This document shows positions 49,562 through 54,018 of a DNA stretch of 54,018 nucleotides, in pieces (within the stretch, counting starts at the first letter, position 1; every line of letters begins with the position of its first letter). Source of the DNA: Pseudomonas sp. SST3 (lineage in GTDB: Bacteria > Pseudomonadota > Gammaproteobacteria > Pseudomonadales > Pseudomonadaceae). The notes below the pieces were generated by a model that had not been told where the DNA came from, made no database searches, and saw only the letters and a program-made list of their open reading frames with translations. The DNA lies in NCBI RefSeq assembly GCF_003325755.1, contig NZ_QORI02000025.1, positions 54 to 54,071 of the forward strand. The letters run 5' to 3'. The translations under genes were made by a program, and so were the position numbers.

Positions 49562-50697
49562 AGCCGTTCTGCTGCCTGGCGCAGCGTCTCCTCTCGTTTG
49601 GCGAAACAGAAGCGGACCAGACGCGATTGCGCTGGAGGTGTTTGGTAAAAAACCGAAATTGGGATGCTTGCCACCCCGTGCTCGCGGGTGAGCCATTCGG
49701 ACATGGCGACGTCGTCGAGATCCGGGCGAATCGCCGAGTACTCGGCCAGCTGGAAATAGGTACCTGCCGCACGGGTAAAGCTGAATCGCGAGCCGGCCAG
49801 CAGATCACAGAACAGATCGCGCTTGGCCTGGTAGAACGCCGGCAATTCGCTGAGGTGTTCCGGATGCGCCGCCATGAAATCGGCCAGCGCCCACTGCAAC
49901 GGCGTAACGCCGGTGAAGCTCACGTACTGGTGCACTTTTCGCAGTTCGCTGCTGAGTGCGGCTGGCGCCACCACGTAGCCGGTTTTCCAACCGGTGACGT
50001 GGTAGGTCTTGCCGAAGGAACTGACGACAAAGGCGCGTTGATAGAGTTCTTCATGGCGCAACACGCTAGCGTGCGCCCGGCCGTCAAATACGAGATGCTC
50101 GTAGACCTCGTCGCTGAGCAGGTAGATATCCCTGTCGCGGATCAGCGCGGCCAGGCGATCCAGATCCGCCGCGTCGATCAGCGCTCCGCTGGGATTGTGC
50201 GGCGTGTTCAGCACAATCATGCGGGTGCGGGGCGTAACCGCATCGGCCAGTTTCTGCCAGTCGATGGCGAAATCTGGAAGGCTCAGCGCCTGATGGACGC
50301 AGACTCCGCCGGCGAGCTCAACGGCCGGCTCATAGCTGTCGTAGCAGGGATCAAAGACGATTACCTCATCGCCAGGGCGAATGACCGCGTGAATCGCACA
50401 GAAGATGGCCTGGGTCGCCCCCGGCGTGATAGTAACTTCAGCATCGGCGCTGACCTGACGGCCGTAGAGCGTCGCGACCTTGTTCGCCACCTGCTCGCGT
50501 AATGCTGGCAAGCCGGTCATGGGCGCGTACTGGTTGTGCCCGGCCATGACATGGCGCGCGACGGCTTCACGTAGCGCATCAGGCCCATCGAAATCCGGAA
50601 AACCTTGGGACAGGTTCAATGCGCCAGTCTGAGCAGCTAGCTGCGACATGGTCGTGAAAATGGTAGTGCCGACACGAGGGAGTTTGCTGGTAATCAT
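49549..50697 (-). CDS. PLP-dependent aminotransferase, methionine/glutamine transaminase type
   Basis: A class-I aminotransferase of 382 residues, like YbdL/KAT. The start LPRVGTTIFTTMSQLAAQTGALNLSQGFPDFD is typical, with VVSSFGKTYHVTGWKTGY holding the PLP lysine and NTPHNPSGALI the cofactor Asn. It likely transfers the amino group of glutamine to the methionine keto acid, with the omega-amidase gene removing the product (family knowledge). Confidence 0.9.
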   Translation of the reverse strand: MITSKLPRVGTTIFTTMSQLAAQTGALNLSQGFPDFDGPDALREAVARHVMAGHNQYAPMTGLPALREQVANKVATLYGRQVSADAEVTITPGATQAIFCAIHAVIRPGDEVIVFDPCYDSYEPAVELAGGVCVHQALSLPDFAIDWQKLADAVTPRTRMIVLNTPHNPSGALIDAADLDRLAALIRDRDIYLLSDEVYEHLVFDGRAHASVLRHEELYQRAFVVSSFGKTYHVTGWKTGYVVAPAALSSELRKVHQYVSFTGVTPLQWALADFMAAHPEHLSELPAFYQAKRDLFCDLLAGSRFSFTRAAGTYFQLAEYSAIRPDLDDVAMSEWLTREHGVASIPISVFYQTPPAQSRLVRFCFAKREETLRQAAERLCAI

Positions 50698-50778
50698 CTT
50701 TCGCTCAGAGCTGGAAGCCGAAACTGAGAGCCGGAACCATGGACGCCCTGATCGGCGTCCCGCTTGCCGGCTACAGGT

Positions 50779-52257
50779 TTATCTTTTGTCGCGGCGCTTC
50801 TTCTCGGCCTTCTTGTGGTGCGACATGAGACGGCGCTTCTTGTTCACCTGGCGATCAGTGAGGGTGTTCTTCTTACCCTCGTATGGATTTTCGCCGCCCT
50901 TGTACTCGATTCGGATGGGCGTGCCCACGAGCTTCAGCACGCGCCGGTAGGTATTCTCCAGATAGCGCGTGTAGGACTTGGGAATGGAGTCGACCTGGTT
51001 GCCGTGGATTACGATCAGTGGCGGGTTCGCGCCGCCCAGATGCGCGTAGCGAAGCTTGATCCGGCGACTCGCCACCATCGGCGGAGCATGCTCACGCACA
51101 GCGTCCTCGAGAATCTGCGTCAGACGACTGGTCGGCCAGCGCGTCACCGCCGAGGTGAACGAGGCCTGTACCGACTTGTAGAGATTGCCTACGCCGGTAC
51201 CGTGCTTAGCGGAAATGAAATGGATGTCAGCGAATTCTACGAAGAACAGCCGGCGCTCCAGCTCGGTCTTGACGTAGTCGCGCTCGCTTGGCTCCATGCC
51301 GTCCCACTTGTTCAGCGCGATTACCAGCGCTCGCCCGCTATCGAGTACGAAGCCGAGCAAGTTGAGGTCGTGCTCGACCACGCCTTCCCGTGCATCCATG
51401 ACGAAGATCACTACGTTGGCATCTTGGATCGCCTGCAGCGTCTTGACCACGGAGAACTTTTCCACCGCCTCGAAGATCTTGCCGCGGCGCCGGACGCCGG
51501 CGGTGTCGATCAACGTGTATTTTTCGTCGCCGCGTTCGAACGGAATATAAATACTGTCTCGCGTGGTGCCCGCCTGGTCGTAGACGATGACCCGCTCTTC
51601 ACCGAGCATGCGGTTGACCAGCGTCGATTTGCCAACATTGGGACGACCAATGATGGCGATCTTGATGCCGTCCTTTTCGCTAGGACCAGGAATACGTTTG
51701 AGTTCTTCGCCTTCGGCAACCGCCTCGACCGTTTCACCCTCACCTTCCGCTTCTTCGGCGTTGTCCTTGGGAAACGTCCCGAGCGCCTGCTCCAGCATAT
51801 GACTGATACCGCGGCCATGTGCTGCGGCAATCGGCAAGGCATCGCCGAGACCCAGCGGGCTGAATTCGGCTCGCGCGATGTCCGGATCGATGCTGTCGAC
51901 CTTGTTCGCCACGAGGAAGTGGCGCTTGTTCATCTTGCGCAAGTGCTCGGCAATCATCTGATCGCCCGGCGTCATGCCGGCACGAGCATCAACCATGAAC
52001 ATCACCGCGTCGGCTTCCTGCATCGCTTGTAGCGACTGCTCCGCCATCTTGGCGTCGATGCCTTCTTCGTCGCCGGTCAGGCCCCCGGTGTCGATGACGA
52101 TGTAGGTACGGCCTTGCCACTTGGCCTCACCGTACTGGCGATCACGGGTCAGACCGGCATATTCCGCGACGATGGCGTCACGGCTCTTGGTCAGACGGTT
52201 GAACAGGGTGGATTTGCCAACGTTCGGGCGACCCACCAGGGCGATTACGGGAACCAT
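50779..52257 (-). CDS. der: Ribosome-assembly GTPase Der (EngA)
   Basis: A 492-residue protein with two tandem GTPase domains (GRPNVGKST at about residues 8 and 208) and a C-terminal KH domain. DTGG and DTAG give the G3 motifs, NKVD and NKWD the G4 motifs. It assists 50S maturation. ATG 52257 ([15 protein letters not shown]) is the conserved start; an ATG four codons upstream also exists. The basic tail ([20 protein letters not shown]) is typical. Confidence 0.96.
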   Translation of the reverse strand: MVPVIALVGRPNVGKSTLFNRLTKSRDAIVAEYAGLTRDRQYGEAKWQGRTYIVIDTGGLTGDEEGIDAKMAEQSLQAMQEADAVMFMVDARAGMTPGDQMIAEHLRKMNKRHFLVANKVDSIDPDIARAEFSPLGLGDALPIAAAHGRGISHMLEQALGTFPKDNAEEAEGEGETVEAVAEGEELKRIPGPSEKDGIKIAIIGRPNVGKSTLVNRMLGEERVIVYDQAGTTRDSIYIPFERGDEKYTLIDTAGVRRRGKIFEAVEKFSVVKTLQAIQDANVVIFVMDAREGVVEHDLNLLGFVLDSGRALVIALNKWDGMEPSERDYVKTELERRLFFVEFADIHFISAKHGTGVGNLYKSVQASFTSAVTRWPTSRLTQILEDAVREHAPPMVASRRIKLRYAHLGGANPPLIVIHGNQVDSIPKSYTRYLENTYRRVLKLVGTPIRIEYKGGENPYEGKKNTLTDRQVNKKRRLMSHHKKAEKKRRDKR

Positions 52258-52365
52258 GCGGCTCTCCACTGCGATATTTCAGAAAACACGAAGGCCGCTG
52301 CAAGGCAGCGGCCGAATATATTAAGCGCTCCGCCTGCACGGAACAGATCGAACCAGGTGTAGCAG

Positions 52366-53514
52366 TCAGTCCGCCTGGCGAATGGTCAGCGCGACAAGCT
52401 TGCCGTCGTTACCGTAGGCGTACAGCCAATCTCCTTCGACCACCGGGCGCGCACGCACCCCGGCACTGTCGATACGGGTCCGGGCAACGAAGCGCCCGTC
52501 GACCTGGCTCAGGAAGTGCAGATAGCCCTCCTTGTCGCCCACCGCCACGTAGCTGGAGAAAACCGCCGGCGCGGAAAGCTGCCGACGCAGTAGCGCGTCG
52601 TTGCTCCACAGCACGGTAGTCGATCGCTCATCGATCCCCATGACCGTGCCATCAGCCTGGCTTACGTAGACACTCCCGTAACCCAGCGCAACACCGTTTG
52701 CCGTCGAGGCATCGCGCTGCCAGAGAATCCGACCACTTTCCAGATCCAGCGCGGCGGCGCGCCCTTGAAAGGAAGCGACGTACAAGGTCCCGGCAGAGAG
52801 CAACAGACCGCCATCGATATCGACGACGCGTTCGAGCTCGGAACGGCCCTGCGGAACAGCTACGCGCTGCTCCCAAATCGGCAGGCCACGGCGGGTATCC
52901 AGCGCCACGACTTTACCGCTAGACAGACCGGCAATCGCCAGCTGATTGGTCAGCAACGGCGCGCCGGTACCTCGCAGGGTCAGCACCGCCGGGGCGCTTT
53001 CGTAACTCCAACGCTGCTCACCAGTGTCGATTTCCAACGCAATGACGCGGTCATCCTGAGTCTGAACCACCACTACGTCGCCGTTGACGGCAGGCGCGGC
53101 GAGAACCTCGCTGCTGACCTGGCTGCGCCAGCGCTCTTCACCGGTCGACACGTCCAGCGCCAGCACCTCGCCCCGCAAAGTGCCGACCAGGACGAGGCCG
53201 TAGCCAGCCCCCACCGCACCGGAGATAGGCACTTCCAGATCGTTCTTCCAGTGAACCTTACCGGTCATGCGATCCATCGCCACCACCAGCCCCTCGACGT
53301 CGGCGGCAAATATTTCATTGCCATAAACGACAGGGGCCAGAAGGTTATAAGTCTCGCCCTGGCCTTCGCCTATGGAGCGGCTCCATTCCTCGTTCAGCTG
53401 TATTTCAGCGTCGAATTTGACCAGCTCGGCGGGTTCGAGCTCTTTCTTGTCATTGCTGCTGCAACCGGCAGCCAGGACGGCCAGGGTCAGCAGTGCGGCA
53501 GTTTTCCAGCGCAT
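52366..53514 (-). CDS. bamB: Outer-membrane assembly lipoprotein BamB
   Basis: An eight-bladed beta-propeller lipoprotein (382 residues) of the BAM complex. The signal sequence has the lipobox LAAGC (Cys about 17), and repeated PQQ-like blades (VALDVSTGEERWRSQVSSEVLA, ALEIDTGEQRWSYES, ALDTRRGLPIWEQ, ALDLESGRILWQ) follow. ATG 53514 starts the signal; the six upstream codons are unlikely. The preceding gene ends only 4 bases away. Confidence 0.95.
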   Translation of the reverse strand: MRWKTAALLTLAVLAAGCSSNDKKELEPAELVKFDAEIQLNEEWSRSIGEGQGETYNLLAPVVYGNEIFAADVEGLVVAMDRMTGKVHWKNDLEVPISGAVGAGYGLVLVGTLRGEVLALDVSTGEERWRSQVSSEVLAAPAVNGDVVVVQTQDDRVIALEIDTGEQRWSYESAPAVLTLRGTGAPLLTNQLAIAGLSSGKVVALDTRRGLPIWEQRVAVPQGRSELERVVDIDGGLLLSAGTLYVASFQGRAAALDLESGRILWQRDASTANGVALGYGSVYVSQADGTVMGIDERSTTVLWSNDALLRRQLSAPAVFSSYVAVGDKEGYLHFLSQVDGRFVARTRIDSAGVRARPVVEGDWLYAYGNDGKLVALTIRQAD

Positions 53515-53518
53515 CAAT

Positions 53519-54018
53519 TCATGCCTCTCCACGAGCCAGATCGTCCAGTTTCAGCTGCAGGCCGCCAATCGCGGCATCCTGTGACAGCGACTCTTTTGCC
53601 TTGGAATAGGCAGCGTGGGCATCATCATGGCGCCCTAGCTTGACCAGTAGATCACCCCGCAGCTCTTCACGACTGGCGGCGAAAGCCTCATTAACATCAC
53701 CTTCGAGCAATGCAAGCCCCTCCTCGGCCTTGCCCTGTGCTGCCAGAACTCGGGCCAGGCGCTGGCGAGCCAGCTCCTCGAGGGTTTTGTCGGCCGGTTT
53801 GTCCAGCACGCTTTGCAACTCTGTCGCGGCCTCATCGAGACGATCAGACTCCACCGCTACCTTAGCCACGAAAAGGCTGCCGTATTGAGCGTAATGCGAG
53901 CCGGCGAACTCCTTCTTCAGCAAATTGCCCAGGCGCGAAACCTCGGCGGCATCCACCCCACCCTCCTCCAGCGCAGCATTCAGCAACTGCTGATAGACGG
54001 TCGAGGCGTTCTGTGCCT
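53519..54018 (-). CDS. yfgM: YfgM-family tetratricopeptide protein (5' end outside window)
   Basis: The C-terminal 166 residues or so of a YfgM-type periplasmic, TPR-containing protein that co-operates with SecYEG/PpiD. The visible segments (LRG DLLVKLGRHDDAHAAYSKAKESL and ELARQRLARVLAAQGKAEEGLALLEGD) are TPR-like helices. The frame stays open to the window edge. The yfgM-bamB-der order is that of many gamma-proteobacteria. Confidence 0.87.
   Translation of the reverse strand, partial: AQNASTVYQQLLNAALEEGGVDAAEVSRLGNLLKKEFAGSHYAQYGSLFVAKVAVESDRLDEAATELQSVLDKPADKTLEELARQRLARVLAAQGKAEEGLALLEGDVNEAFAASREELRGDLLVKLGRHDDAHAAYSKAKESLSQDAAIGGLQLKLDDLARGEA

Noticed and set aside
50764..52032. Long open frame antisense to der
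   Set aside because: Overlaps der over its whole length; no recognisable domain.

Overview
The window reads as a chromosomal segment of a gamma-proteobacterium of the Pseudomonas / Stutzerimonas (P. stutzeri) type. This is inferred from the gene neighbourhood yfgM-bamB-der, guaB-guaA beside xseA, a type-2 leuA next to a TonB-dependent copper receptor of the OprC type, and overall gene style. No rRNA or tRNA was recognised, so the species assignment is not firm.

The window has two halves. The right half (about 31.6-54.0 kb) is conserved core chromosome: guaBA, a zinc-ribbon-like hypothetical, xseA, an M23 peptidase, an isochorismatase-like hydrolase, a small-conductance channel, oprC plus a DUF2946 protein, leuA, a zinc alcohol dehydrogenase, a DMT exporter, endonuclease I, two small membrane proteins, an omega-amidase/aminotransferase pair, der, bamB and the 3' part of yfgM. 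The left half (1 to about 31.63 kb) is accessory DNA that ends at the 3' end of guaA. A P4-type tyrosine integrase lies there, followed by a possible HicA-like toxin/HTH pair, a frameshifted AlpA-type regulator, a frameshifted GAF-GGDEF gene and a ProQ/FinO gene. The far left is a pile of insertion sequences (IS30, IS3, IS110, IS21, IS5), mostly broken, around a truncated PAPS-reductase-like gene.

The most striking part is 6.36-25.45 kb, a nearly intact catabolic/transport module bordered by inverted IS5 ends. All genes run rightwards: SDR dehydrogenase, aldehyde dehydrogenase, TauD/TfdA-type 2-oxoglutarate dioxygenase, TAXI-type TRAP binding protein, fused TRAP permease, TctA, TctB, an EutA-type reactivase with a histidine-rich N-terminus, a two-domain cupin protein, a TctC (Bug) binding protein, an ornithine-cyclodeaminase-family enzyme (frameshifted in a G7 run), an MFS transporter and a CoA-pyrophosphatase-like NUDIX protein. 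A convergent IclR-family regulator closes the module. No ethanolamine ammonia-lyase (EutBC) gene is visible, so what EutA reactivates is open. The genes suggest uptake of a small organic acid or amine by two unrelated binding-protein-dependent systems, followed by hydroxylation and stepwise oxidation of an alcohol and an aldehyde. The substrate cannot be read from the sequence.

A second IS5 copy sits exactly between the convergent NUDIX and IclR genes. Its 4-bp target duplication TTAG contains both stop codons, so neither gene is damaged. That IS5 copy carries an IS3 copy, which in turn holds a piece of IS30: a three-level nest.
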